64,000 bases of DNA from Nakamurella sp. PAMC28650. GTDB lineage: Bacteria > Actinomycetota > Actinomycetes > Mycobacteriales > Nakamurellaceae. Shown piece by piece: positions 54,196 to 62,501 of the stretch (its first letter is position 1; each line of letters starts with the position of its first letter). The stretch lies in assembly GCF_014303395.1 (NCBI RefSeq), contig NZ_CP060298.1, forward strand, positions 5,537,001 to 5,601,000, written 5' to 3'. The notes under the pieces are model-generated. The model ran no database searches. It was not told the DNA's origin and saw nothing but the letters and a program-made list of their open reading frames with translations. Made by a program: the position numbers and the translations under genes.

Positions 54196-55057
54196 ATTCC
54201 ACCGGCACGACGACGGAACGACCCACGAGCACGCGGACGAACAATCACACGGGCACGACGAGCCCAGCGGGTCGGCTGTTCATCCACCGGATCACGGTCA
54301 GGCGCGGGGGCCGTCGAAGGGCCGGGAGTTGGGTGATCACAGCGGTTATCGGACCGGGGGCGAGCGGATCGACGTCCTGGAGCGGATCTTCGACGAGAAC
54401 GACCGGACCGCGGACGCCAACCGGAGCGATTTCGCCGAGCACGGGGTCTGCACGATCAACCTGATGTCGTCCCCGGGGGCGGGCAAGACCACGTTGCTGC
54501 GCGAAACCCTTCTCCGGATCAGCGGTACCGCCAGGATGGGGATCATCGAGGGCGACATCGAGACGAGCCTGGACGCCGATCGTCTGGCCGGGCTGGGCGC
54601 CGAGATCACCCTGATCAACACCGGCAACGGCTTCGGCGGCGAATGCCACCTCGACGCGCCGATGGTGCGGTCCGCCGTAAAGCGCCTCCCGCTGGACGAT
54701 CTGGACGTCGTCCTCATCGAGAACGTCGGCAACCTCGTCTGCCCGGCCGAGTTCGACGTCGGCGAACACGCCAGGGCGATGATCTACTCGATCACCGAGG
54801 GGGAGGAGAAGCCGCTCAAGTACCCGGTGATGTTCCGCTCCGTGGATCTGGTGGTGATCAACAAGATCGACCTGCTGCCGCACCTCGATTTCGATCTCGG
54901 CCTCTTCCGCGCGAACCTGCGGCAGATCAACCCGCACGTGGCGACCATCGAGGTGAGTGCACGGACCGGCGACGGCGTGGACGAGTGGTGCCGCTGGATC
55001 ACCGACACCTGGACCGGCGCCACCGCATCCCTGGCCGGCCATCCCGCGCACCGCTGA
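54188..55057 (+). CDS. hypB: Nickel GTPase HypB with His-rich N-terminus
   Basis: 289 aa. Residues 1-51 hold nine histidines (RHDDGTTHEHADEQSHGHDE) for nickel storage. P-loop MSSPGAGKTTLL at about 93-104, IEGDIETSLDADRL, NVGNLVCPAEFDVGEH (metal Cys), VINKIDLLPHL and VSARTGDGVDEWCRWI. SIMIBI-class GTPase that drives Ni transfer by HypA. ATG 54188 overlaps hypA. It ends the hyp gene set; the region 55058-55180 after it has no gene. Confidence 0.96.
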   Translation: MGRFHRHDDGTTHEHADEQSHGHDEPSGSAVHPPDHGQARGPSKGRELGDHSGYRTGGERIDVLERIFDENDRTADANRSDFAEHGVCTINLMSSPGAGKTTLLRETLLRISGTARMGIIEGDIETSLDADRLAGLGAEITLINTGNGFGGECHLDAPMVRSAVKRLPLDDLDVVLIENVGNLVCPAEFDVGEHARAMIYSITEGEEKPLKYPVMFRSVDLVVINKIDLLPHLDFDLGLFRANLRQINPHVATIEVSARTGDGVDEWCRWITDTWTGATASLAGHPAHR

Positions 55058-55180
55058 CCGAGGCCGACCCTGATTGCCGCTCCCCTGTCCCACGTCCCCG
55101 CCGCTGCGCCACGTCTCCACTCGTATGACGGACACCACGCGGCACCGGCACCGGTATGACCCCCGCTGCGCCGGTAGCAC

Positions 55181-55280
55181 TGCGGGCGGTACTACCGGTG
55201 CAGCCGCGGTACTACCGGTGCAGTCCCGGTACTACCGGTGCAGTCCCGGTACTACCGGTGCAGTCCCGGTACTACCGGTG
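55181..55280. repeat. Five 20-bp tandem repeats containing a palindrome
   Basis: Units of 20 bp ending in CGGTACTACCGGTG at 55181, 55201, 55221, 55241 and 55261. Three are identical (CAGTCCCGGTACTACCGGTG). Each of these carries CCGGTA-C-TACCGG, a 13-bp palindrome with one central base. The TAG stop of the serine hydrolase gene lies in the last unit. No spacers, so not CRISPR. Confidence 0.8.
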
Positions 55281-56669
55281 TTGCGCGACGACCCGCTCGG
55301 GGACGGTGTAGTCCGCGAGCGGATACATCGTGGTGGCGCTGCCCCCGCGCATCGACCGGACCTCGCCGTCGGAGCCGAAGGTGAATCGATAGTGCTCGCC
55401 GTAGGACTCGAACCCGGCACCTCCCGCGACCCGCAGGGTGTGATCGTCGACGAAGACCAGTTCGGCTGCTTCAGCGGTGGGATCGACTGCGGTGGGATGG
55501 ATCTGGTAGAGCCGGCCACCGAGCAACGCGATGTCGATCACTCCCCAGAGCGATGCATAGCGACCGGCGAAACGGCCGAGACCGATGCCGTCACCACGCG
55601 GCTTTCTGCCGGCGAGGTCGATCAGCTTGACGCAGGCGTGGGCCAGGGCCTCGGCCGGTCCGTCGATGCAGTTGGTGAGCACCGAAACGGCAAGTCCCGC
55701 ATGGGTATCAGCCACCGAGTTGGTGATGTGGCCCGGGTAACCTCCGCCGTGACCGATCATCTCGCGCTCGCCCACCTGGGTCACCGCCAGTCCGAGACCG
55801 TACTGCGTCTCCCCCGACTCGACCTTCCAGGCCGGATGCTGCATCTGCCGCTTGCCTGCGTCGGACAGCAACCGCTCGTCGCCGAAGAAATGGGCGGAGA
55901 AATAGGTCACCAGATCGCTCGCGGTGGCAAAGAACCCGGTGGCCGCCGCCATCGCCCTGGTATCGACATGGTCGATGGGCGAACGCTTCCGGGCGTACGC
56001 CAGGGAGGTGTATCCGGCGGCGTATTCGTTCGAGCGGTGTGGGTCGTACTCGGGTCCGACGTCCTGCAGACCGAGCCGGTCGATGATTCCGGACGTCACC
56101 GCGTCCGCGTAGGACGTGCCGGCGACGGCTTCGATGATCAGGCCCAGGAGCGAATAGGCGATGTTGGAATACTTGAACCGCTCGTTGGCCGGGATCACCG
56201 GTGCGGCCGGATCGAGCAGGATCTCCTGCAGTCGCTCCGCATCCGGGAAGGGGCCGACCAGCTGCCAGAAGTCACCGTTCAGGCTGTCCCGGTAGAGACC
56301 GGAGGCATGCTCCAGCAGCTCGCGCACGGTCCGGGTGCCTGCCACGGTGCCGGCCAGCGAATCGACGTGGGCCGCGGCGCTGTCGTCCAGCCTGAGCCGT
56401 CCCGCCTCGACGAGCCGCAGGATCAGGGTCGCGGTGAACGTCTTGGAATGCGAGGCGATCCGGAACAGGTGGGACGTCGTCAGCGGGACATCGGCCTCCA
56501 CGTCGGCCTGGCCGTGCGCGGTGGACAGGGCGACACCGCCGCCGGTGAACACGGCGGCCTGGACTCCGGGGATCCGCCCGAAGACCTGCCGGAACTCGAG
56601 ATAGGAATCGAAGTAGGCCAGCGCCTCGGCGATGGACTCCTGGTCGGGCAGCGGTTTCGTCTCGTTCAT
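55272..56669 (-). CDS. Serine hydrolase, class C beta-lactamase/DD-peptidase family
   Basis: 465 aa. Penicillin-binding-protein fold: SxxK in IASHSKTFTATL (about 72), Tyr motif YSNIAYSLLG near 170, and third motif MIGHGGGYPGH (HxG type). A C-terminal lipocalin-like domain (about 360-465) is common in this group. No signal peptide, so it is probably cytosolic; esterase or peptidase activity is more likely than antibiotic resistance. ATG 56669. Its stop is inside the 20-bp repeat array. Confidence 0.9.
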   Translation of the reverse strand: MNETKPLPDQESIAEALAYFDSYLEFRQVFGRIPGVQAAVFTGGGVALSTAHGQADVEADVPLTTSHLFRIASHSKTFTATLILRLVEAGRLRLDDSAAAHVDSLAGTVAGTRTVRELLEHASGLYRDSLNGDFWQLVGPFPDAERLQEILLDPAAPVIPANERFKYSNIAYSLLGLIIEAVAGTSYADAVTSGIIDRLGLQDVGPEYDPHRSNEYAAGYTSLAYARKRSPIDHVDTRAMAAATGFFATASDLVTYFSAHFFGDERLLSDAGKRQMQHPAWKVESGETQYGLGLAVTQVGEREMIGHGGGYPGHITNSVADTHAGLAVSVLTNCIDGPAEALAHACVKLIDLAGRKPRGDGIGLGRFAGRYASLWGVIDIALLGGRLYQIHPTAVDPTAEAAELVFVDDHTLRVAGGAGFESYGEHYRFTFGSDGEVRSMRGGSATTMYPLADYTVPERVVAQHR

Positions 56670-56989
56670 CACGTCATCATCCCCGACGCCGGCCGTGCCG
56701 GGCCCGGCACGGCCGACTCGAGGGCGCGTCCGCAGTTCGAGTCCTTTCGAACAGGCCTCGACGGAGCTCCCGGCGGCCCTGGTCGGCCGGCGGGAGCAAT
56801 CGGTGGGCATCGACGAACCGCCTACCGCACCAGCAGTCGGCGCCGTCGGGCACCGGCCCACGGCACCACCTGACCGGCGCGCACCCCCCAGGGAACCGAG
56901 GATCCCGCGCTGCAGGCCCGTTGTTGGTTGCAGAGCCTCACGGTCCCAGAGAGGGAATCGCCGGCCGCGCGGCCTGTCAAGGTGGAGGG
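56670..56989. promoter_or_regulatory. 320-bp divergent intergenic region with a 24-bp perfect palindrome
   Basis: A perfect 24-bp palindrome centred on GGGCCC (56691-56714, arm GGCCGTGCCGGG) begins 21 bp before the serine hydrolase ATG. Twenty bases further out lies GTTCGA-N6-TCGAAC (56735-56752). Both could be operators for the hydrolase gene. The remaining sequence up to the flavoprotein start shows nothing I can name. Confidence 0.5.
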
Positions 56990-58405
56990 ATGACGAACGC
57001 AGTGGTGGTCGGCAGCGGGCCCAACGGACTGGCGGCCGCACTGGTCCTGGCCGCCGCCGGCGTGCAGGTGCAGGTGGTGGAGGCCGCCGACACCCTCGGT
57101 GGCGGCGTTCGCAGCAGCGAACTGACGCTGCCCGGTCTCGTTCACGACGAGTGCTCGGGGTTCCACCCGCTGGCCCTGGACACTCCGTTCTCGCGGCAGT
57201 TCGACCTGACCGCTCACGGGCTCTCCTGGCGGTGGCCCGAGGTTCAGTACAGCCATCCGCTCGACGGCGGGCGCGGCGCCGCAGCATGGCGATCGGTGCC
57301 GGACACGGCGGCGGCCCTCGGTAGCGACGGGCCGCGATGGACGTCGCTGTTCGGAGCCCTGTCCGATCGTTTCGACGTAATCGCCGAGGACTTCCTCCGG
57401 CCGATGCTGCACGTACCCGCGCACCCGCTGCAACTGGCCAGATTCGGCGCGTACGCGGCGCTGCCGACCGGGTGGCTGGCTCGGCGCTGGTCCACCGACG
57501 AGGCCCGCGCGCTCGTCGCAGGCGTTGCGGCCCATGCGTTCCGGCCGTTCGACTCGCCGATGTCCGCCGCCATCGGGCTCGCCCTGGGTACCGCTGCGCA
57601 CCGCTACGGATGGCCCGTCGCCGCAGGCGGTTCCGGAGCCATCGCCGCGGCGCAGGTGTCGATGCTGACCAGCCTGGGAGCGACGTTCCTGACGGGCACG
57701 TCTGTCACGTCGTTGGCCGAGTTGGGCTCGCCGGACATCGTGATGCTCGACGTCGCGCCGGCAGCGGCGGCCCGCATCGCGGGCGACACCATGCCGCCGC
57801 GGATCATCCGGTCGCTGAACAGGTTTCGCCACGGGCCGGGGTCCTTCAAGGTCGACTTCGCCGTCGCGCAGGGGGTGCCCTGGACACACGAACCGTCACG
57901 TCGCGCCGGGACGGTGCACGTGGGTGGCAGCCTGTCGGAGATCGCCCTGGTGGAGAAGATGGTCAATCGCGGGCGGATGCCCGAGCGGCCGTTCGTGCTC
58001 GTCGGACAGCAGTACGTCGCCGACGGCTCGCGCTCCCGCGACGACGTGCATCCGCTCTACGCCTACGCGCACGTTCCGTCCGGGTACACCGGGGACGCCA
58101 CCGCGGCGATCGAAGCGCAGATCGAGAGGTTCGCCCCGGGCTTCCGCGACCGGATCCTGGCCCGGCACGTCCGATCGACGACTCAGATGGCCCAGTACAA
58201 CGCCAACTACGTCGGCGGTGACATCGTCACCGGCGCGAACACGCCGTGGCAGTTGGTGTTCCGGCCCCGGACCACCCTGGATCCGTACAGCCTGGGCCTC
58301 CCGGGCGTGTACCTGTGCTCGGCCGCGACTCCCCCGGGAGCCGGCGCGCACGGGATGTGCGGGTTCAACGCCGCCCATTCCGCCCTCCGTCGACTCGGTG
58401 CCTGA
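56990..58405 (+). CDS. Phytoene-desaturase-like FAD oxidoreductase
   Basis: 471 aa. N-terminal dinucleotide-binding VVVGSGPNGLAAALVLAAAG, then EAADTLGGGVRSSELT, which is typical of CrtI-like NAD(P)/FAD oxidoreductases. C-terminal FAD motif LPGVYLCSAATPPGAGAHGMCGFNAA. The middle (LVHDECSGFHPLALDTPF) marks the actinobacterial subgroup of unknown substrate. There are no carotenoid genes nearby. ATG 56990 has GGTGGAGGG just upstream. Confidence 0.88.
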   Translation: MTNAVVVGSGPNGLAAALVLAAAGVQVQVVEAADTLGGGVRSSELTLPGLVHDECSGFHPLALDTPFSRQFDLTAHGLSWRWPEVQYSHPLDGGRGAAAWRSVPDTAAALGSDGPRWTSLFGALSDRFDVIAEDFLRPMLHVPAHPLQLARFGAYAALPTGWLARRWSTDEARALVAGVAAHAFRPFDSPMSAAIGLALGTAAHRYGWPVAAGGSGAIAAAQVSMLTSLGATFLTGTSVTSLAELGSPDIVMLDVAPAAAARIAGDTMPPRIIRSLNRFRHGPGSFKVDFAVAQGVPWTHEPSRRAGTVHVGGSLSEIALVEKMVNRGRMPERPFVLVGQQYVADGSRSRDDVHPLYAYAHVPSGYTGDATAAIEAQIERFAPGFRDRILARHVRSTTQMAQYNANYVGGDIVTGANTPWQLVFRPRTTLDPYSLGLPGVYLCSAATPPGAGAHGMCGFNAAHSALRRLGA

Positions 58406-58430
58406 GAAGTCACTCGGTACCTGAGGAGTC
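58393..58430. repeat. 19-bp tandem duplication across the flavoprotein stop codon
   Basis: ACTCGGTGCCTGAGAAGTC at 58393 is followed by ACTCGGTACCTGAGGAGTC at 58412. The TGA stop is in unit one and its copy is kept in unit two. Confidence 0.75.
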
Positions 58431-58654
58431 AACGGTCCGGATCGAGATTCACAAGCCGCCAGGAGACTTGGAAGTCCGCACGACCGGTATCACGCGTCCG
58501 GAAACGGCCCCTGTGTCCAGATTGTGATGAATTTCGCTGACCTGTACGAGCTAACTCTGCAATCCTGTGGCTCTCATCGGAGCGAGCCGACGACTGAAGT
58601 GGACGGGCGATGTGGACAGGCCGGGTGGACGGGCGAAGTGGACGGGACCTCACG

Positions 58655-58747
58655 GTGACACGTCGCATGCTGCGACTGGTGCTGGTCGCAATACTCGGCA
58701 TGCTGGCTCTGGCTGCCTGCGCTTCGGACAGCGCTTCGACCAGTTAG
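58655..58747 (+). pseudogene. Lipoprotein signal peptide cut off by an in-frame TAG
   Basis: GTG 58655 starts a 30-residue peptide: MLRLVLVAILGMLALAACAS, a lipoprotein signal with lipobox LAAC, then SDSASTS and TAG at 58745. The same frame resumes directly as AATSSTSSTSGPAAS and runs without a break into the large protein below, so this is the lost 5' end of that gene. Confidence 0.7.
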
Positions 58748-58975
58748 GCGGCTACCTCCTCGACCTCCTCGACGTCGGGGCCGGCGGCTTCCGCTCCGGG
58801 TGTCCCGGCACCGGCTTTCTGCGCTGATGCCCCCGCCGAATCCGCCCTGGCGGCCGCCAACTTCCTGGCCCAGCACCACCAGTCGACCGCTGCCGTTAAT
58901 CTGCTGACCAAACTGCTTGCCTCGCAGGGTATCTCGAGCCGCGAGCGCGATTGCGCCGGGCAGGCCCTCGCCGCG

Positions 58976-61372
58976 TTGGCGCTGGCCACGCCGAGGGCCA
59001 CCCCCAACGACGTCCAGTCGGCCTCCTCCGATTGGGACGCCTTCGACGCCCGATGGGTTGCCCCGGGCGCCCGCATCCTGGGCCCGTTCGCTGTGGCCCT
59101 CGTGCTGATCCTGCTGCTGGCCAGGGTGCTGACCCGCATCGCCGTCCGCCCCGACACTCCGGGGCCGTCCTGGAATTCGTTACCGACCAGAACCGTCTTC
59201 TTCTGGTGCTACTGGCTGTTGGGCGTCGGTTCCGTCCTGTACGCGAGTTGGCTCGCCAGCGCCGGCGTGGCGCACGCGGCGTTCTGGGCGCACCCGCCGC
59301 CCGCGCTGACGGATCGAAGCATCGCCGCCTACGTCGCAGGGCTGTTCGCCACGGCACTGTTCACGCTGGGCTGCCAATGGCGGGGGAAGACCCGCGACGC
59401 GGTACTGGACGGCGTCGCCGCCACGGCCGTGGTGGCCGTGACGCTGCTCGCGACGAGCATCCCGCTGGTGGCCACGCCACCGAGCGACGCCCGCCAGTGG
59501 GCGCCGACGCTCGCGCATGCTCTTGCCTTCGCGCTGCTGGGAGGCTGGATCATCGCGCGTATCCGCGGCGTGCAGATCGGTACCATGATCATCGGTGCCG
59601 GCCCGGACAGGGCCCCGAACAACGCTGTGGGACAACTGATCCGCAGCCGGCTGTCCGGCTTGGCCTCCGGCGGCCCGAGGGGTGTCCAGGTGCCGACGCA
59701 GACCGACGTGTCCGCCCTGCAGAAGGATGCGATCGCACTGCTCCCTGACGGAGCGTTGGCCAAGACCGCGACCCTGCTGGTCCAGCTGTTCCTGCCGGCG
59801 ACACCATGGTTGCTGACGATCAGTCAGATCGACGACCTGGCGTTGGAGGTGAGTCTGACCCGCAACGGATCTCTCATCGCCGCACAGCTCATCCAGCCGG
59901 CGACCATCGGTTTCCCCGCGACCGCCGGAACCCGGGCCGACGTGTCGGCACCCGCGGCCGGTGACGGCGCCATCATCGGCGATCTCTACACCGCCGCCGC
60001 CGCCTTCGTGTTGATCGAACTGTCCACCCGATACCGCTATCTGCAGCCCGGCCTGAACGGGGCGACCCGCTGGCGCAGCGTCGCCGCGCAGGTGATCGCC
60101 ACCAGCGCCAAGCCGGCGAAGTCGCACGACCTGAAAGTCCGACTGCTGACACGAGCGGTGGCCAACGACGGTCAGAACGCCTCAGCCCGTTTGGCTTACC
60201 TGTTCGAACTCCACGGTCGGGACATCGATGGGAGCGAAGGGTTCGTCGAACGCCTGGAGGAACTGCGGACCCAACTGGACGCCGAGGTGGTCCGCGCCGA
60301 TGCCGGCCGGCCGCGCAGCGCCATTCTGCTTCGGGTGTACCTCAATCTGGTGGTCGGCTGGGCCAACGTTGCCGCGGTAAGGGCAGACCGCACGGTGGAC
60401 GGGCCAGACCCTGACCAGGCCTGGGCCATCGCGGCGGCGGACTGCGGGAAACTTCAATCCTGGCTGCGCACCATCAAGTCGCCCGGTCTCCCGGCTCGGC
60501 TGTTCACCCGGATCCTGGACGTGCAGCAACTGGGCAGCGACATCGGTGACGTGCTCGACCCGGTCAGCGTCTACCTGCGCAACTCACAGCAGGCCGGCGA
60601 CCTCCGTCCCACCGATGGTCTGCGCGCCGGCACCACTTCCGCCGGCGATCACCACGCCCTGGCCGACACCGACGGCAACCCGGTCGAGATCGTCGCGACC
60701 GGAAAGCGCCTCCCCTGGCCGACGGTGGAGCCTCGACCGAACGGGCTGACGGCGTACTACGAGTGGGCCTGCGCGCAGGCGGCACTGCGGACCGGCAGCG
60801 GGGCCGACTGTGCGCTGGCGTACCTGGAGATGGCCGCGACCGATGAGTCGTACCGGGTCTGGGCCAGGCGCGATCCGTCGTTCAATTGGATGCGTCAATC
60901 CGGTCCACCGGGGTCGCAGACCATTGCCGCGAAGTTCCGCGCCATCGTGTGCGATCCGATTCCGGGATTTCTGGCGCTGGAGCCGCTCGCCGACCACGCG
61001 AAGGCACTCGCCGCGATCGGCATCAATGGGCCAGCGGATCTGCTGCGGCGTTCGCCACATTGGCTGGCCCGGCAGGTGTGCGTCTCCAGCGGCGTCAGCC
61101 AATTCTGGTGCGGCCTGGCCGATCTCGCCCTCATGCGGGCAGCCCGCGACGACGCGACCATCACCATCGAGTCCGCACGGTGGCTGTATCTGCTGTTAGG
61201 GACGAGCATCACTTCCAGGTCCGCATTGCTGGAACGTCTCGTCGCGCCCATCGACGACTCGGCGGCGAAGTTGCAGCACGACCTGGCCAGCATTGCGTTG
61301 GACTACGACGTGGTCACGCCGACGGTTCAGCAGGTTCGGAGCTGGGCTGGCTTCGCCCGGCCGTTCTTCTGA
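58976..61372 (+). CDS. Large membrane/lipoprotein of unknown function, 5' end interrupted
   Basis: From TTG 58976, 798 aa; the open frame actually begins at 58748, after the amber codon. No family recognised. Transmembrane helices lie near residues 33-50 (ILGPFAVALVLILLLARVL), 67-90, 109-125, 145-165 and 175-195; the C-terminal 590 residues are soluble. The latter include helical stretches (RLAYLFELHGRDIDGSEGFVERL is one, given as pattern) resembling TPR-like solenoids. Without the upstream lipoprotein signal, a weak start at TTG 58976 is all that remains. A full gene would be 58655-61372 (906 codons). Confidence 0.65.
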   Translation: MALATPRATPNDVQSASSDWDAFDARWVAPGARILGPFAVALVLILLLARVLTRIAVRPDTPGPSWNSLPTRTVFFWCYWLLGVGSVLYASWLASAGVAHAAFWAHPPPALTDRSIAAYVAGLFATALFTLGCQWRGKTRDAVLDGVAATAVVAVTLLATSIPLVATPPSDARQWAPTLAHALAFALLGGWIIARIRGVQIGTMIIGAGPDRAPNNAVGQLIRSRLSGLASGGPRGVQVPTQTDVSALQKDAIALLPDGALAKTATLLVQLFLPATPWLLTISQIDDLALEVSLTRNGSLIAAQLIQPATIGFPATAGTRADVSAPAAGDGAIIGDLYTAAAAFVLIELSTRYRYLQPGLNGATRWRSVAAQVIATSAKPAKSHDLKVRLLTRAVANDGQNASARLAYLFELHGRDIDGSEGFVERLEELRTQLDAEVVRADAGRPRSAILLRVYLNLVVGWANVAAVRADRTVDGPDPDQAWAIAAADCGKLQSWLRTIKSPGLPARLFTRILDVQQLGSDIGDVLDPVSVYLRNSQQAGDLRPTDGLRAGTTSAGDHHALADTDGNPVEIVATGKRLPWPTVEPRPNGLTAYYEWACAQAALRTGSGADCALAYLEMAATDESYRVWARRDPSFNWMRQSGPPGSQTIAAKFRAIVCDPIPGFLALEPLADHAKALAAIGINGPADLLRRSPHWLARQVCVSSGVSQFWCGLADLALMRAARDDATITIESARWLYLLLGTSITSRSALLERLVAPIDDSAAKLQHDLASIALDYDVVTPTVQQVRSWAGFARPFF

Positions 61373-61455
61373 GGCAGATCTGGATCGAGCGGGGGGCCCC
61401 GACCCGACGAATCGAGCTCAGAAGGGATCGGAGCTCGCCGCTCGATCAGCAGATG

Positions 61456-61528
61456 AGCCGCCGAGGGGACTTGAACCCCTAACCCCCGCATTACAAGTGC
61501 GGTGCGCTACCAATTGCGCCACGGCGGC
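61456..61528 (-). tRNA. tRNA-Thr (anticodon TGT)
   Basis: Cloverleaf on the minus strand. Acceptor stem GCCGCCG pairs with CGGCGGC, the D arm is GCGC...GCGC, the anticodon arm is CCGCA-CTTGTAA-TGCGG with anticodon TGT, and the T arm is AGGGG-TTCAAGT-CCCCT. The CCA end is not encoded. Confidence 0.93.
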
Positions 61529-61607
61529 AGGCCGGAGCGAACTCCGGACGACAGCCCCAGCTTAACCGCGGGCGGGCCGGGCCGGATCACCTGCGGGGAG
61601 CCGGCCG

Positions 61608-62147
61608 TCAGGCGCTGACGTGCTCCGGGATCGAGTGGGAGACCGACTGTTCGAAGCGACCCGCCACCGTCATCAGGATGGCGCGACATTCGAGGGGACT
61701 GACGCCCATCAGGGCCGACAGCGCCACGATCGCGCCGGGATCCAGCGTCATCACGCCGCCGGAGGGCTGACGGATTCCGTGCTGCAACTCGATCCACCGC
61801 CGGACCGGGCCCAGCCTGGCATCGCCGTTCTCCCTGATCTCCTCGATGTCGATGGTGATCGGACTGCTGCCGTCGGCGTCCTGTCGGTGTCCTATGCCGC
61901 GCTCGGCGCTGGCCACCAGGTTGCCGATGTTCTCACCGAGCGCCTTGGCGATCACCCACAGCACGTCGACCCGCAGGGACCGATGACCGGTCTCGTAGTT
62001 GGCCAGCGCCGCCTTGGAGATCAGCCCACCGGTGCGCGCGGCCACCTGGGCCTGGGTGAGCTTCTGCCGCCGACGTGAGTCGCGCAGGAGTCGGCAGACC
62101 GCCGCCGCGAACATCTCCTTCGACCACGAGTCGACGGCCTGGCTCAT
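61608..62147 (-). CDS. XRE-family transcriptional regulator
   Basis: 179 aa. HTH_3 domain about residues 18-80 (QKLTQAQVAARTGGLISKAALANYE pattern, then HRSLRVDVLWVIAKALGENI). The C-terminal half (VMTLDPGAIVALSALMGVSPLECRAIL) is unfamiliar. ATG 62147 (MSQAVDSWS). It lies beside a tRNA gene and is followed upstream by a 354-bp gene-free region, so it may control itself. Confidence 0.85.
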   Translation of the reverse strand: MSQAVDSWSKEMFAAAVCRLLRDSRRRQKLTQAQVAARTGGLISKAALANYETGHRSLRVDVLWVIAKALGENIGNLVASAERGIGHRQDADGSSPITIDIEEIRENGDARLGPVRRWIELQHGIRQPSGGVMTLDPGAIVALSALMGVSPLECRAILMTVAGRFEQSVSHSIPEHVSA

Positions 62148-62501
62148 TGTGTGTCTCCGATGCTTGTCGCTCGACCCGCTTGTCACGCACCGCGCCCGGC
62201 TCGGGAAATCACCAACCCGAAGAGAGCTGATGCAAAAATACCCGACGGATACCCGTTCGGATGACCGGAGGAGCTCCGATCTGGCCGAAAGAGGGGCCCA
62301 GTGGTCGCCCTACGTAGCGACAATTGATCTAAGCACACCGGCCTAGACATATGCACCCTTTCGGAGCAGTGACGTTTCCCCTACGGCTACCGTGTGTAGG
62401 TCTCGGAGCCATACGACACTATCGATCGCCGCAAGCAGCCCATATGGCGCAGTTGTCGGTCACCCGCCGGCGTCGCTGCGCGCATTTTGTCCGTCTCATC
62501 C
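62148..62501. other. 354-bp intergenic region, AT-richer than its surroundings
   Basis: Between the XRE gene start and the efeB stop. It contains GTCGCCCTACGTAGCGAC (5-bp arms) and several AT-richer blocks (AAAAATACCC, GACAATTGATCTAAGC, ACATATGC) that look like promoter elements for the XRE gene. I see no coding region. Confidence 0.45.

Noticed and set aside
55181-55280. CRISPR-like array
   Set aside because: Units are contiguous 20-mers with no spacers and no cas genes nearby.
56735-56752. LexA (SOS) box
   Set aside because: Half-sites are in the reverse order with a 6-bp spacer, unlike TCGAAC-N4-GTTCGA of actinobacteria.
58745-58747. Recoding of TAG as pyrrolysine
   Set aside because: No supporting genes in view and the site is in a Ser/Thr linker, not an active site; nonsense mutation or error is more likely.
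61293-61565. 90-aa plus-strand frame over the tRNA
   Set aside because: Its C-terminal sequence is the translated complement of tRNA-Thr, a well-known false gene.
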